DNA of 64,000 bases from NCBI RefSeq assembly GCF_004328705.1, contig NZ_CP035319.1, positions 1-64,000 on the forward strand, in the 5' to 3' direction. The notes under the pieces were generated by a model. It did not search any database. It had not been told where the DNA came from and saw nothing but the letters and a program-made list of their open reading frames with translations. How positions within the stretch are numbered: the stretch's first letter is position 1; every line of letters begins with the position of its first letter. Below are positions 20,625 to 30,690 of this stretch, one piece after another. Source of the DNA: Rhodococcus sp. ABRD24. GTDB lineage: Bacteria; Actinomycetota; Actinomycetes; Mycobacteriales; Mycobacteriaceae. The translations under genes and the position numbers were made by a program.

Positions 20625-22673
20625 ATGACGTTTCCGATGATGTCCAAGGGGCAGAACATGCCCTTGCCGGATGATGTGTTTCAGATCGATGTCGTGATCG
20701 GGTGGACGGAGTCGGAGATCGAGGTCGACGCTTCCGCTCTGCTGTTGGGCTCGGGTGGGCAGGTCCGTTCGGATGCGGACTTCGTCTTCTACAACCAACC
20801 CGAGTCATCGGATGGTTCGATCCGGTTCCTGGGTACGAGTGCGACCGAGGAGGGCGCGCAGGCGCGGATCGCAATCGACCTGTCTTCGGTTCCCGAGGAC
20901 GTGTCGGCGGTGGCTTTTGCGGGCAGCGTCGGTACGGGTAGGTTCGGTGAACTCGGCAAACTGACCTTCCGTGTCATCGATGGCTCTGGGCGCACGTTGG
21001 CGGAGTCCGTGACCGCGGACGCGACCAATGAGTCGGCCTTCGTCTTCGGTGAGGTGTACCGACGCGGCAGTGAGTGGAAGGTCCGTGCCGTCGGCCAAGG
21101 GTGGGAGTCGGGGCTCGCCGGTCTCGCGACCGATTTCGGTGTCGACATAGCCGACGACGCCGAAGCTGAAGCCGTGGCTGAGGTTGAGACCCCGCTCGCC
21201 GAATCGGATACCGGCTCCGTGTCGCTCGATGTCACCGCGACCACCATCGAACCCGAGCCAGAGGCGCTTGCCGAAACGGCGGGTCCGATCACACCGGTGA
21301 AGGCGAAGAGTCGGGGGGTGCGGACCGCCAAGAAGGTCGTGAAGAAGGCTGAACCACTGAAGTTCGTACTCGCCGAACACGAGACCTGGCGGCCAGCCAG
21401 ACTGTTCTCTGTCGTCGGAGTTGGGTCGGGGGACGAGCAGGAACGGCGAGCTACCTCGGGCTTGATCGCGACGATGCAGTCCGTACGCCCTTTCGCGCGC
21501 GCCCTGTGTGCCCGGATGGGCGCCCCTGCGGGTGTCTTCGAAGGGTTCGTGGAGGTGCAGTACGAGCGCGGTGACACGAAGGTCATCCCGGACGCCGTCC
21601 TGAAGGTCGCCCGCGGTAGCCGAGTGTGGACTGGGTTGTTGGAGGTCAAGACCGGCAACGGCAAACTCGAGAAGTCCCAACTCGAGAACTACCTCGACGT
21701 GGCGCGGAAGAAGAAGTACGACGTGGTTGTCAGCCTGTCAAACGACGTGCCTGCCAGTGCCGGAGAGCTCCCTGTCGAGGTCGACCGCCGCAAACTCGCC
21801 AAGGTCGCATTGCGCCACCTGTCCTGGGCCGAGGTCGCGCACGAGGCCCGGATGCTGCTCTCCCATGGCGTGATCGACAATGAAGCGCAGGCTTGGATAC
21901 TGGCCGAATTCCTGCGGTACCTCGAGCACCCGCGATCTGGGGCGGTCGAGTTCGTCGACATGGGTCGGCATTGGGTCACCGTCCGTGACGCAGTCATCGC
22001 CGGTACCCTCCGTGCCGGCGACCAGAAGGCGATTGTGGTCGCGGACACATGGGCTTCCCTCTCGCGGCATCTGGCCCTGCGGTTGACTGCCGAACTCGGC
22101 GTTACGGTCAAACATATTGTGCCGCGCCGATACTCCAATGATCCGACGGCACGCAACGCGGCGGTTGCCGAACGGTTGGCCGCCGACGGTGTCTTCGAGG
22201 CGGTACTCCGGATTCCGGAGACCGCGGGCGACGTGGTCGTGATCGCAGATGTGCGTACCAACAGAATCCGCTGCAGGACCAAAGTGGTGGCACCGAATGA
22301 AGGTACGTCGGGACGACGCCTGTCATGGTTGCTCAAGCAGCTCAAGGATGTGCCGGGTGATGTTCAGATTGAAGCGGTGTTCGCAGCGCGCGGCAACGAG
22401 ACATGCGAGCTTCTCGATACGGTGCGCGTGAATCCGAAGGTCTTGACCGACGGCCGGGGCGGCGAAATAGTGTCTTTCGGCCTCGAACAGACGTTTCCAA
22501 TGGGGAGCAGGCGGTCCGGAACCGCGGCAAGCTTCGTCGCGAGCGTGACTTCGTCCGCGGATGCCTTCTATGGCGGTGTTGTCCAACATCTTCGGGAATG
22601 GGTTCCGGCGGCGCCGAAACAGTCCGATCAACCACATCGAGGCGCCGAGGAGGACGGCGGCGGGGAGGTGTGA
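20625..22673 (+). CDS. TerD-domain protein fused to a PD-(D/E)XK nuclease-like domain
   Basis: The 682-residue product starts with a TerD/stress-response domain (about 1-175; SKGQNMPLP, then SDADFVFYNQP and LSSVPEDVSAVAF), which in this family binds calcium. An acidic, Pro/Glu-rich linker follows, with a basic KSRGVRTAKKVVKK patch, and then a region with a restriction-endonuclease-like core: D323 in VIPDAVLKV and E340-V-K342 in GLLEVKTG. The last about 220 residues form a further alpha/beta domain I do not recognise. TerD domains joined to nuclease modules are known in actinobacterial Ter systems; the role of this one is unproven. ATG at 20625 has a GAGGGTGG ribosome-binding site. It stands alone, divergent from phnD. 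Confidence 0.82.
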   Translation: MTFPMMSKGQNMPLPDDVFQIDVVIGWTESEIEVDASALLLGSGGQVRSDADFVFYNQPESSDGSIRFLGTSATEEGAQARIAIDLSSVPEDVSAVAFAGSVGTGRFGELGKLTFRVIDGSGRTLAESVTADATNESAFVFGEVYRRGSEWKVRAVGQGWESGLAGLATDFGVDIADDAEAEAVAEVETPLAESDTGSVSLDVTATTIEPEPEALAETAGPITPVKAKSRGVRTAKKVVKKAEPLKFVLAEHETWRPARLFSVVGVGSGDEQERRATSGLIATMQSVRPFARALCARMGAPAGVFEGFVEVQYERGDTKVIPDAVLKVARGSRVWTGLLEVKTGNGKLEKSQLENYLDVARKKKYDVVVSLSNDVPASAGELPVEVDRRKLAKVALRHLSWAEVAHEARMLLSHGVIDNEAQAWILAEFLRYLEHPRSGAVEFVDMGRHWVTVRDAVIAGTLRAGDQKAIVVADTWASLSRHLALRLTAELGVTVKHIVPRRYSNDPTARNAAVAERLAADGVFEAVLRIPETAGDVVVIADVRTNRIRCRTKVVAPNEGTSGRRLSWLLKQLKDVPGDVQIEAVFAARGNETCELLDTVRVNPKVLTDGRGGEIVSFGLEQTFPMGSRRSGTAASFVASVTSSADAFYGGVVQHLREWVPAAPKQSDQPHRGAEEDGGGEV

Positions 22674-22755
22674 AGCGGCTCTGTGGTCAGGGTGCGTGGC
22701 TGGGTCTTTCATGACCGACGGGGATACGCTGACATCGACGAGAGGCGGTGGGATC

Positions 22756-23139
22756 GTGCCCCTTCCACGCTCACTCGCCCGGGCCAACCGGGTGGGACTG
22801 AATCGGGTGACGGCCCTGGTGGCTGGACATTTGCCCGGATATGCGCTCGTGCACCATTACGGCCGTCGATCGGGGTGCCGGTACCGCACCCCGGTCAATG
22901 TGTTTCGGATTGGAAACGGGTATCGGTTCGCGCTGACCTACGGAACCGATAGCGACTGGGTGCGCAACGTCCTCGCCGCGGGGGAGTGCGACATCACAGT
23001 CAAGGGAACGACGATCCACCTCGTCGACCCACGCGTCGAGGTGGATCGGTCGGCGCGGTGGGCTCCTCGGCCGATAGGGCTGGTGCTGCGGCGAATCGGT
23101 GCGGATCACTACCTGCAGTGCCGAATCGATACCTCGTGA
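22756..23139 (+). CDS. Nitroreductase-family deazaflavin-dependent oxidoreductase (Ddn-like)
   Basis: The 127-residue protein has the split-beta-barrel Ddn fold signature: LVHHYGRRSGCRYRTPVNV followed by RFALTYGTDSDWVRNVLAAGEC. Such proteins reduce small substrates with the deazaflavin F420 or bind FMN/quinones. The GTG at 22756 is preferred (GAGAGG nine bases upstream and a conserved PLPRSLARANR start); an ATG at 22711 would add 15 residues. No partner gene is evident. Confidence 0.83.
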   Translation: MPLPRSLARANRVGLNRVTALVAGHLPGYALVHHYGRRSGCRYRTPVNVFRIGNGYRFALTYGTDSDWVRNVLAAGECDITVKGTTIHLVDPRVEVDRSARWAPRPIGLVLRRIGADHYLQCRIDTS

Positions 23140-23186
23140 CCGATGCGCCCTGTGCCGTCGCCGGGGTGCAGCGGTCGCGAACGCTC

Positions 23187-23192
23187 TAGGCT
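23187..23192 (+). promoter_or_regulatory. -10 box of dop (leaderless start)
   Basis: TAGGCT lies six bases before the ATG at 23199, with no Shine-Dalgarno sequence between. Confidence 0.62.
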
Positions 23193-23198
23193 CGTGCC

Positions 23199-24698
23199 AT
23201 GCAGCGGATCATCGGTATCGAGGTCGAGTACGGCATTTCTTCGCCCACTGAGCCTTCGGCGAACCCGATTCTGACCTCGACGCAGGCGGTGCTCGCCTAT
23301 GCGGCGGCCGCCGGAGTGCCCCGCGCAAAGCGCACGCGCTGGGACTACGAGGTGGAATCTCCACTGCGCGACGCCCGCGGTTTCGACCTGGGCAGGCTCA
23401 GCGGACCTGCTCCGGTGATCGACGCCGATGAGGTAGGGGCCGCGAACATGATTCTGACCAATGGTGCCCGCCTGTACGTCGACCACGCGCATCCCGAGTA
23501 TTCCGCGCCTGAGGTCACCGATCCGATCGACGCGGTGATCTGGGACAAGGCGGGTGAGCGCGTCATGGAGGCCGCGGCTCGGCACGCGTCGAGTGTGCCC
23601 GGCGCGCCGCGTCTGCAGCTGTACAAGAACAACGTCGACGGGAAGGGGGCGTCCTACGGCACTCACGAGAACTATCTGATGTCGCGGGACACGCCGTTCT
23701 CCGCTGTGATCACCGGACTGTCCCCATTCTTCGCATCGCGACAGGTGATCTGCGGATCCGGCCGGGTGGGGATCGGTCAGTCCGGCGACGAGGCCGGCTT
23801 CCAGCTGTCGCAGCGGGCCGACTACATCGAGGTCGAGGTGGGCCTCGAGACGACACTCAAGCGCGGCATCATCAACACTCGGGACGAGCCGCACGCAGAT
23901 GCCGACAAGTACCGGCGTCTGCACGTGATCATCGGCGACGCGAACCTCGCGGAGATGTCGACATATCTCAAGGTCGGCACGACAGCACTGGTCCTGGACC
24001 TGATCGAGGCCGGTGTAGACCTCACGGACCTGCAGTTGGCGCGCCCCGTGACCGCCGTCCACCACATCAGTCACGATCCGACGTTGCGGGCCACGGTCGC
24101 GCTCGCCGACGGTCGCGAGCTCACCGGCCTGGCATTGCAGCGGATCTACCTCGATCGCGTCGCGAAGTTCGTGCACCGAGAGGGTAACGACGACCCCCGC
24201 GTTGCCGACATTCTCGACAACTGGGCGATGGTGCTCGATCTACTCGAACGCGACCCGATGGAGTGCGCTCACCTTCTGGACTGGCCGGCGAAACTGCGCC
24301 TGCTCGAGGGCTTTCGCAACCGGGAGGGCCTGGCGTGGTCGGCGCCGCGGCTGCACCTGGTGGATCTGCAGTACTCGGATGTGCGCCTCGACAAGGGCCT
24401 GTACAACCGGCTCGTTGCCCGCGGGTCGATGGAGCGGCTCGTCACTGAACAGCAGGTGCTCGACGCAGTGCACAATCCGCCGACCGATACGCGGGCCTTC
24501 TTCCGGGGTGAGTGCTTGCGTCGGTTCGGTGCCGATATCGCGGCAGCGAGTTGGGACTCGGTCATCTTCGATCTCGGTGGTGAATCGCTCGTGCGGATCC
24601 CGACGCTCGAACCGTTGCGCGGCAGTCGCGCCCATGTCGGCGCGTTGCTCGACTCCGTGGATTCGGCTGCGGAGCTGGTCGACCAGCTTACGAACTGA
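23199..24698 (+). CDS. dop: Pup deamidase/depupylase
   Basis: Dop converts the C-terminal glutamine of Pup to glutamate so that it can be ligated, and also removes Pup from substrates. The 499-residue protein has the carboxylate-amine ligase fold: [10 protein letters not shown] (metal/ATP site), [15 protein letters not shown] with the catalytic aspartate, and [18 protein letters not shown]. An alanine/proline-rich insert after [12 protein letters not shown], absent from PafA, corresponds to the flexible Dop loop. It is paralogous to pafA 5 kb downstream. The start is fixed by the leaderless TAGGCT box. Confidence 0.97.
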   Translation: MQRIIGIEVEYGISSPTEPSANPILTSTQAVLAYAAAAGVPRAKRTRWDYEVESPLRDARGFDLGRLSGPAPVIDADEVGAANMILTNGARLYVDHAHPEYSAPEVTDPIDAVIWDKAGERVMEAAARHASSVPGAPRLQLYKNNVDGKGASYGTHENYLMSRDTPFSAVITGLSPFFASRQVICGSGRVGIGQSGDEAGFQLSQRADYIEVEVGLETTLKRGIINTRDEPHADADKYRRLHVIIGDANLAEMSTYLKVGTTALVLDLIEAGVDLTDLQLARPVTAVHHISHDPTLRATVALADGRELTGLALQRIYLDRVAKFVHREGNDDPRVADILDNWAMVLDLLERDPMECAHLLDWPAKLRLLEGFRNREGLAWSAPRLHLVDLQYSDVRLDKGLYNRLVARGSMERLVTEQQVLDAVHNPPTDTRAFFRGECLRRFGADIAAASWDSVIFDLGGESLVRIPTLEPLRGSRAHVGALLDSVDSAAELVDQLTN

Positions 24699-24779
24699 TC
24701 ACGCCGGCGAGTCGCCGTTGATGCTTGCGGCACCAGCGGCTTCGTCGATCGGTAGGGTTAAGGTCCGAGCAGGACGGGC

Positions 24780-24800
24780 CGCCGGAGGGTTGCTCCGGCG
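24780..24800 (+). other. Hairpin in the pup leader
   Basis: An 8-bp stem (24780-24787 against 24793-24800) with a five-base loop lies about 30 bases before the pup start. It could be an attenuator or a leftover terminator for dop; there is no U-tract. Confidence 0.35.
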
Positions 24801-24830
24801 TGGTCCGCGGTAATGAGGAGGTCGGTGGCT

Positions 24831-25025
24831 ATGGCCCAGGAGCAGACCAAACGCACTGGTGGCGGCGATGACGACGATGCGCCCGTCAACGAGGGCGCAG
24901 CAGGTCAGGAACGCCGCGAGAAGCTCGCCGAGGACACCGACGATCTACTCGACGAGATCGACGACGTGCTCGAGGAGAACGCGGAGGACTTCGTTCGTGC
25001 GTACGTCCAGAAGGGTGGCCAGTGA
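24831..25025 (+). CDS. pup: Prokaryotic ubiquitin-like protein Pup
   Basis: Pup is a 64-residue, intrinsically disordered, acidic tag covalently attached to lysines of proteins destined for the proteasome. The C-terminal half has the coiled-coil-forming segment [20 protein letters not shown] and the invariant end VQKGGQ; the terminal Gln shows that Dop must deamidate it before ligation. The ATG at 24831 follows a GAGGAGG site. Its TGA overlaps the GTG of prcB by four bases. Confidence 0.97.
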   Translation: MAQEQTKRTGGGDDDDAPVNEGAAGQERREKLAEDTDDLLDEIDDVLEENAEDFVRAYVQKGGQ

Positions 25026-25906
25026 GGGCGGATCATGCAGGGTTGTCGGCGTCTGTCGGCAGCTGGGGTGCACACGTGGGCTTCGGCTACGGTTCCAACG
25101 TGTCCTCCTTCACCGAGCACCTGCGCAACCATGCTCCGGAGATGCTGCCCGGAAACCGAATCGACATGAGCTGTAAGGGTTCCGGCGCCGACGGTACCGA
25201 TCTGGCACCGCACGGGACCACGATTGTGGCGCTGACGTTCGCAGGCGGTGTGGTGCTCGCCGGTGATCGTCGGGCAACGATGGGCAACCTGATCGCGTCT
25301 CGTGACGTCGAGAAGGTGTTCGTCACCGATGACTACTCGGCAGCCGGCATTGCCGGCACGGCTGGTGTCGCGATCGAACTGATCCGGCTGTTCGCCGTCG
25401 AACTCGAGCACTACGAGAAGATCGAGGGCGTCCAGCTGACGTTCGACGGCAAGGCCAACCGGCTTTCGTCGATGGTGCGCGGCAACCTCGGGGCGGCCAT
25501 GCAGGGGCTCGCGGTGGTTCCGCTGCTCGTCGGGTTCGATCTCGACGCGGCCGATCCGGAACGTGCCGGCCGTATCGTCTCCTATGACGTGGTCGGTGGC
25601 AGGTACGAGGAACGCGCGGGATACCACGCGGTCGGGTCCGGGTCCCTGTTCGCCAAGTCGTCCCTCAAGAAGTTGTACCGGGAAGGCGCCGACGAGGATT
25701 CAGCGCTACGGATGGCGATCGAGTCCCTGTACGACGCGGCCGACGACGATTCCGCCACCGGCGGGCCGGATCTGGTTCGCTCCATTTACCCGACTGCCGT
25801 GTCGATCACCTCCGCGGGCGCTGTGTATGTGCCCGCTGAGCGCACGGCGGAACTTGCCCAGGCCGTGGTGGCCGACCGCACCGAGGAAGGGCGCACTCCG
25901 CGATGA
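25022..25906 (+). CDS. prcB: 20S proteasome beta subunit
   Basis: This is the catalytic subunit of the four-ring 20S core. The 294-residue precursor has a 65-residue propeptide followed by [10 protein letters not shown]; cleavage exposes T66 as the N-terminal nucleophile. The catalytic lysine and aspartate lie in [13 protein letters not shown]. Rhodococcal PrcB propeptides of this length are known to help assembly, which supports the GTG at 25022, four bases inside the end of pup. Confidence 0.97.
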   Translation: MRADHAGLSASVGSWGAHVGFGYGSNVSSFTEHLRNHAPEMLPGNRIDMSCKGSGADGTDLAPHGTTIVALTFAGGVVLAGDRRATMGNLIASRDVEKVFVTDDYSAAGIAGTAGVAIELIRLFAVELEHYEKIEGVQLTFDGKANRLSSMVRGNLGAAMQGLAVVPLLVGFDLDAADPERAGRIVSYDVVGGRYEERAGYHAVGSGSLFAKSSLKKLYREGADEDSALRMAIESLYDAADDDSATGGPDLVRSIYPTAVSITSAGAVYVPAERTAELAQAVVADRTEEGRTPR

Positions 25907-26703
25907 CGCTGCCGTATTACGCCTCCGCCGAGCAGATCATGCGCGATCGCTCGGAGCTGGCGCGCAAGGGAATTGCCCGCGGCCGTAGTGTTGTCGTGCT
26001 GACCTTCGCAGATGGTGTCCTGTTCGTCGCGGAGAACCCGTCGACGGCGTTGCACAAGGTCAGCGAGCTTTACGACCGGCTCGGTTTCGCGGCAGTCGGC
26101 AAGTACAACGAGTTCGAGAATCTGCGTCGTGCAGGCATCGTGCACGCGGACATGCGCGGGTACTCGTATGACCGGCGCGATGTGACGGGCCGCTCGCTCG
26201 CCAACGGCTATGCGCAAACACTCGGCACAATCTTCACCGAGCAGCCGAAGCCCTACGAGGTGGAGATCTGCGTCGCCGAGATCGGACCGTACGGTGCGCC
26301 GCCGCAGGGGCAGCTGTACCGGATCACCTACGACGGGTCCATCGTCGACGAACAGAAGTTCGTCGTGATGGGCGGCGCCACCGAGCCCATCGTCAAGGCG
26401 CTGAACGAGTCCTATCGTTCCGGTCTGGACCTGGCCGAGGCCGTCGCGGTCGCGGTCAATGCACTGCAGGACGGCACGTCGTCCGGAAACGGCGATGCCG
26501 AACGTCGCACGCTGGGCGTGTCCGGGCTCGAGGTCGCGGTGCTCGACCAGGCCCGCCCGCGACGAGCATTCCGCCGGATCGCCGGTGCAGCGCTCGAGGC
26601 GCTGCTACCCGCGCCGCCGTCGGGCAGCGCTGAGAAGGCTGATCCAGCGGAGACACCCGACGACGGGAAGGCCGCCGGCGCGGACGGCGACTCCTCCGCG
26701 TAG
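25903..26703 (+). CDS. prcA: 20S proteasome alpha subunit
   Basis: The 266-residue alpha subunit forms the outer gating rings of the core particle. The N-terminal helix region [25 protein letters not shown] and the [20 protein letters not shown] stretch are typical. The C-terminal about 35 residues are a charged Ala/Asp/Pro-rich tail, a usual variable feature. The ATG overlaps the prcB stop by four bases. Confidence 0.97.
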   Translation: MTLPYYASAEQIMRDRSELARKGIARGRSVVVLTFADGVLFVAENPSTALHKVSELYDRLGFAAVGKYNEFENLRRAGIVHADMRGYSYDRRDVTGRSLANGYAQTLGTIFTEQPKPYEVEICVAEIGPYGAPPQGQLYRITYDGSIVDEQKFVVMGGATEPIVKALNESYRSGLDLAEAVAVAVNALQDGTSSGNGDAERRTLGVSGLEVAVLDQARPRRAFRRIAGAALEALLPAPPSGSAEKADPAETPDDGKAAGADGDSSA

Positions 26704-26709
26704 GTTTGT

Positions 26710-28173
26710 CTACCGCCCGCGGTACAGCGTCACCCCTTGCGGTTCGCTGCGGAACTCGAATCGGCGACCGTCGGCGACCACTTCGCCGTCGGTCGCCAGC
26801 GCCACCGGTATCCCTGTGATCTCGATGGTGACGTTCGGTGTATCGGCGTGCACGTAGGTTACCGCCGAGCCAAGGGTGCCGGTCAACGCTGCGGCGATCA
26901 GACGCAGGCGCGAGAATCGGCGGTCGGCGAGCAGATAGCGGACGTCGAGGGTTCCGCGGTGAATCTCCGGGCGAGACATGGGGACCTGATCGGTGGGGGT
27001 GTATCGGCCGTTGCCGACGAACAGCATCCACACCGAGTGCTCGACACCGTCGATTGTCACCGCGAGCGGTTCCGCCGATGCGAGGACGCGGGCCATTGCC
27101 AGTGCGGCCGCCGGCCATTTGCCGAGCCGAGGTTGCCACTGTTCCCTCAGCCGGACCGAATCCGGGTAGCCGCCCAGGCTCGCGGTGTTGACGAATGTGG
27201 CCTCCTCGCCACCGTCCACCCGCACCTTGCCTAGATCCACCAGTTCGGCCGTCCCGTCGGCGATCGCCTCGGCAGTGGACGCGAGATCACCCACCCCGGC
27301 GTCGCGCGCGAAGTGGTTGAGGGTGCCGCCGGGGAAGACGGCGAGTGGCAGATCGTGGCGGACGGAGGCCGACGCCACCGTGACGATGGTGCCGTCACCG
27401 CCGCACACACCGAGAGCCTTCGGGCCGTGGCTGGCAATCACCGCGTCGATCTGCTCACCGAAGTCCCGGTCGGCGTCGAATTCGACGATCGTGGCCGCCG
27501 GCAGCGCCTCCTCGATCTCGCCGCGGATGCCGTCGTCGTCCGATCCCGAACCCGGATTGACGAACACGACCAGCCCGTCACCGTCGGGAAGGGCCTGCGT
27601 CGTGCGGTCCGGCCCGAGCGTCGCCGCACCCTGTTCGCGGACCGCCCACCAGCGACGGGTGGCGAAAGCGACGGCACTGCCGACCGCTGCACCGGCGACG
27701 ACGTCGGTGGGCCAGTGCACGCCGGTGTGGACCCGGGAGTATGCGACTGCGGCCGCGACCGGGACGAGCGCCGCACCGAGCGCGGGGTGTTCGAGGGCGA
27801 CACCGGTCGCGAATGCGGCCGCGGACGCCGCATGGCCGGACGGGAACGATGACGAGGTGGGCGCGGGCAGGCCACGGCGGTTCGCGAACTCGACCGTTCC
27901 GGCGGGCGGACGCCTACGTGGCAGCAGCGGCTTGAGGATCGCGTTCGAGATAGCGCTGGCACCCGCGACCGAGAGCAGACCCCGGATCGCCGCCCGCCGC
28001 GGGCGTCCGCGGGCCAGGCCCATTCCGGCGGCAAGGCCGATCCACAGCACGCTGTGGTTTGCCGCGGAGCTCAGGGCGCGGAGTCCCCCGTCGGCCGCAG
28101 CCGGCGGGAGGTCGGTACTCAGCCGCATGAGGACACGGTCGGTATGGGCAGGGAAACATCTCACTTCGGCCAC
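26710..28173 (-). CDS. PAP2 phosphatase / diacylglycerol-kinase-like fusion
   Basis: A bifunctional 487-residue lipid enzyme. The N-terminal membrane PAP2 domain has all three phosphatase motifs: [15 protein letters not shown] and [12 protein letters not shown]. The C-terminal soluble half is a diacylglycerol/lipid-kinase catalytic domain with [19 protein letters not shown] and [11 protein letters not shown]. The combination suggests a lipid phosphate/lipid alcohol exchange at the membrane; the substrate is unknown. It converges with prcA (6-base gap) and is divergent from pafA, so it splits the Pup-proteasome genes. The GTG at 28173 is six bases after a TAGTGT -10 box. Confidence 0.9.
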   Translation of the reverse strand: MAEVRCFPAHTDRVLMRLSTDLPPAAADGGLRALSSAANHSVLWIGLAAGMGLARGRPRRAAIRGLLSVAGASAISNAILKPLLPRRRPPAGTVEFANRRGLPAPTSSSFPSGHAASAAAFATGVALEHPALGAALVPVAAAVAYSRVHTGVHWPTDVVAGAAVGSAVAFATRRWWAVREQGAATLGPDRTTQALPDGDGLVVFVNPGSGSDDDGIRGEIEEALPAATIVEFDADRDFGEQIDAVIASHGPKALGVCGGDGTIVTVASASVRHDLPLAVFPGGTLNHFARDAGVGDLASTAEAIADGTAELVDLGKVRVDGGEEATFVNTASLGGYPDSVRLREQWQPRLGKWPAAALAMARVLASAEPLAVTIDGVEHSVWMLFVGNGRYTPTDQVPMSRPEIHRGTLDVRYLLADRRFSRLRLIAAALTGTLGSAVTYVHADTPNVTIEITGIPVALATDGEVVADGRRFEFRSEPQGVTLYRGR

Positions 28174-28179
28174 GTTCCT

Positions 28180-28185
28180 ACACTA
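28180..28185 (-). promoter_or_regulatory. -10 box of the PAP2/DAGK gene (leaderless start)
   Basis: TAGTGT on the minus strand is followed by six bases and the GTG at 28173. Confidence 0.55.
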
Positions 28186-28233
28186 GGGCCCGGAGGCTCG
28201 TCGCGAACGGCGTGGCAATCCCCGTCTGCGCTG

Positions 28234-28239
28234 TACTGT
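28234..28239 (+). promoter_or_regulatory. -10 box of pafA (leaderless start)
   Basis: TACTGT is followed by six bases and the GTG at 28246, supporting that start over the in-frame ATG at 28261. Confidence 0.6.
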
Positions 28240-28245
28240 CGAAGT

Positions 28246-29604
28246 GTGCAGCGGCGAATCATGGGAATTGAGACCGAGTTCGGTGTCACCTGCACCTTTC
28301 ATGGTCATCGACGGTTGAGTCCGGACGAGGTAGCCCGCTACCTCTTCCGGAGGGTGGTGTCGTGGGGTCGTAGTTCGAACGTCTTCCTGCGTAACGGTGC
28401 GCGGTTGTACCTCGACGTCGGATCGCATCCCGAGTATGCGACCGCCGAGTGCGACAGTCTGTTGCAGCTCGTCAACCACGATCGTGCGGGGGAGCGGGTC
28501 CTGGAGGACTTGCTGGTCGATGCCGAGCAGCGGCTTGCCGAGGAGGGCATCGGCGGCGACATCTACCTGTTCAAGAACAACACCGACTCCGCCGGCAATT
28601 CGTACGGTTGCCACGAGAACTTCCTGGTGGTGCGGGCCGGAGAGTTCTCGCGGATCTCAGACGTCCTGCTGCCGTTCCTGGTCACCCGTCAGTTGATCTG
28701 CGGCGCGGGCAAGATCCTGCAGACCCCCAAGGCCGCGACGTTCTGTCTCTCACAGCGCGCGGAGCACATCTGGGAGGGTGTGTCGTCCGCGACCACGCGG
28801 TCGCGTCCGATCATCAACACCCGCGACGAACCACATGCCGATGCCGAGAAGTATCGGCGCCTGCATGTGATCGTCGGCGACTCGAACATGTCCGAGACCT
28901 CGACGATGCTCAAGGTCGGGACTGCTGCACTGGTTCTCGAGATGATCGAAGCGGGAGTGTCGTTCCGTGACTTTTCGCTCGATAATCCGATCCGCGCCAT
29001 CCGCGAGGTGAGCCACGATCTGACCGGCCGACGTCCGGTCCGCCTCGCCGGTGGCCGCCAGGCCAGCGCTCTCGACATACAGCGTGAGTACTACTCGCGG
29101 GCCGTTGAGCATCTGCAAACCCGGGAGCGGGATCCGCAGGTCGACCAGGTGGTCGATTTGTGGGGCCGCACCCTCGATGCGGTCGAGAACCAGGACTTCG
29201 CGAAGGTCGACACCGAGATCGATTGGGTGATCAAACGCAAGCTCTTCCAGCGCTACCAGGACAAGTACGGGATGGAGCTCGCCGATCCCAAGATCGCTCA
29301 GCTCGATCTGGCGTACCACGACATCAAGCGTGGTCGGGGCGTGTTCGACCTGCTGCAACGCAAGGGATTGGCGAAGCGGGTCACCGAGGACGAGACCATC
29401 GAGGCCGCGGTCGAAACGCCGCCGCAGACCACTCGTGCGAAGCTGCGCGGGGAGTTCATCGCGGCCGCTCAGGACGCGGGCCGAGATTTCACGGTCGACT
29501 GGGTGCACCTCAAACTCAATGACCAGGCGCAGCGAACCGTGTTGTGCAAGGATCCGTTCCGGTCCGTTGACGAGCGGGTGGAACGGCTCATCGCATCGAT
29601 GTGA
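28246..29604 (+). CDS. pafA: Pup-protein ligase
   Basis: PafA uses ATP to phosphorylate the C-terminal glutamate of Pup and joins it to substrate lysines. The 452-residue length equals that of M. tuberculosis PafA. Key stretches are [30 protein letters not shown] with the catalytic aspartate, and [18 protein letters not shown]; it lacks the loop insert seen in Dop. The GTG at 28246 restores the conserved N-terminus and fits the leaderless TACTGT box. pafB follows after 63 bases with its own promoter. Confidence 0.97.
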   Translation: MQRRIMGIETEFGVTCTFHGHRRLSPDEVARYLFRRVVSWGRSSNVFLRNGARLYLDVGSHPEYATAECDSLLQLVNHDRAGERVLEDLLVDAEQRLAEEGIGGDIYLFKNNTDSAGNSYGCHENFLVVRAGEFSRISDVLLPFLVTRQLICGAGKILQTPKAATFCLSQRAEHIWEGVSSATTRSRPIINTRDEPHADAEKYRRLHVIVGDSNMSETSTMLKVGTAALVLEMIEAGVSFRDFSLDNPIRAIREVSHDLTGRRPVRLAGGRQASALDIQREYYSRAVEHLQTRERDPQVDQVVDLWGRTLDAVENQDFAKVDTEIDWVIKRKLFQRYQDKYGMELADPKIAQLDLAYHDIKRGRGVFDLLQRKGLAKRVTEDETIEAAVETPPQTTRAKLRGEFIAAAQDAGRDFTVDWVHLKLNDQAQRTVLCKDPFRSVDERVERLIASM

Positions 29605-29654
29605 CCGTGTGGCGAATTGTGGATCTGCTGCCGCTCGGTCTGCGCTGGAGCCGT

Positions 29655-29660
29655 TAGGCT
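29655..29660 (+). promoter_or_regulatory. -10 box of pafB (leaderless start)
   Basis: TAGGCT, identical to the dop box, lies seven bases before the GTG at 29668. Confidence 0.6.
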
Positions 29661-29667
29661 CGGCGAC

Positions 29668-30690
29668 GTGGCGATATCCAAAGTCGAACGGTTGATGAAT
29701 CTGGTCATCTGCCTGTTGTCGACCCGGCAGTTCCTCACTGCGGAGAAGATCCGCGACAGTGTGGCCGGCTACGACGATTCCGCGAGTACCGAGGCGTTCA
29801 GCCGAATGTTCGAGCGGGACAAGAATGAGCTCAGGGACCTGGGGATTCCCCTCGAGACCGGTCAAGCTTCCCGGTTCTCGACGGTGGAGGGTTACCGGAT
29901 CAACCGCTCGGCCTACGAGCTGCCGGAGGTGGACCTCACCCGCGCGGAGGCTGCTGCGGTCGCAGTAGCGGCGCGGTTGTGGGGTTCGCCGGAGCTGACG
30001 TCGGCGGCACAGGGAGCACTGCTGAAGCTGCGTGCGGCGGGCGTCCAGGTCGATACCGAGCTTGCCGGCGCGCCGGTCGCCGCGATTCCGGCCCGTACCC
30101 GCGGGTCCGAAGCCGCACTCGGCAAGCTGCTCGACGCCATCGATGCCGGGCGCGTCGTGCGGTTCCCGCACCGCTCTGCGCCCACGGAGCCGTACGTGTT
30201 GCGCACGGTCGAACCGTGGGGTGTGGTGACATTGCACGGCCGGTGGTACCTCGTCGGGCACGACGTCGATCGAGGTGCGACGCGGACCTTCCGGATCTCA
30301 CGTATCGGCGAGGATGTCACGACGACAGGCCCGGAAAACGCCGTCCAGAAGCCGGATGGTGTCGACCTGCGCGCCATTGTCGATGCCGTGACCGGCGCGG
30401 GCGCGATCACCGGTACAGCAACGGTGTGGGTGGCAGAAGGCCGGGCGCAGGAATTGCGGCGGCTCGGGGAAATTCGTGAGAAGCGGCAGTTCGACGGCCG
30501 CCCCGGAACCGTCCTCGAGATCCCGGTCCGGTCGTGGGATTGGATCGCCAGACTTGTCGCCGGGCATGGCATCGACGCGCTCGTGCTGGGGCCCGATTCT
30601 CTGCGCGCGGAGGTCAGAGAGAAGCTGCGGTTCGCGGCGGACTCGTCGACGACCGTGGGCGCGGTGGTCTCTGACGCGGGGGTGCAGTGA
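29668..30690 (+). CDS. pafB: WYL-domain transcriptional activator PafB
   Basis: PafB and PafC form a heterodimeric activator of the RecA/LexA-independent DNA-damage response in mycobacteria. The 340-residue protein has an N-terminal winged helix (about 1-75; KVERLMNLVICLLSTRQFLTA and DKNELRDLGIPL), a WYL domain (WGVVTLHGRWYLVGHDVDRGATRTFRISRI) and a C-terminal WCX region. The start GTG gives the conserved AISKVERL N-terminus. Its TGA overlaps the pafC ATG (TGATG). Confidence 0.95.
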   Translation: MAISKVERLMNLVICLLSTRQFLTAEKIRDSVAGYDDSASTEAFSRMFERDKNELRDLGIPLETGQASRFSTVEGYRINRSAYELPEVDLTRAEAAAVAVAARLWGSPELTSAAQGALLKLRAAGVQVDTELAGAPVAAIPARTRGSEAALGKLLDAIDAGRVVRFPHRSAPTEPYVLRTVEPWGVVTLHGRWYLVGHDVDRGATRTFRISRIGEDVTTTGPENAVQKPDGVDLRAIVDAVTGAGAITGTATVWVAEGRAQELRRLGEIREKRQFDGRPGTVLEIPVRSWDWIARLVAGHGIDALVLGPDSLRAEVREKLRFAADSSTTVGAVVSDAGVQ

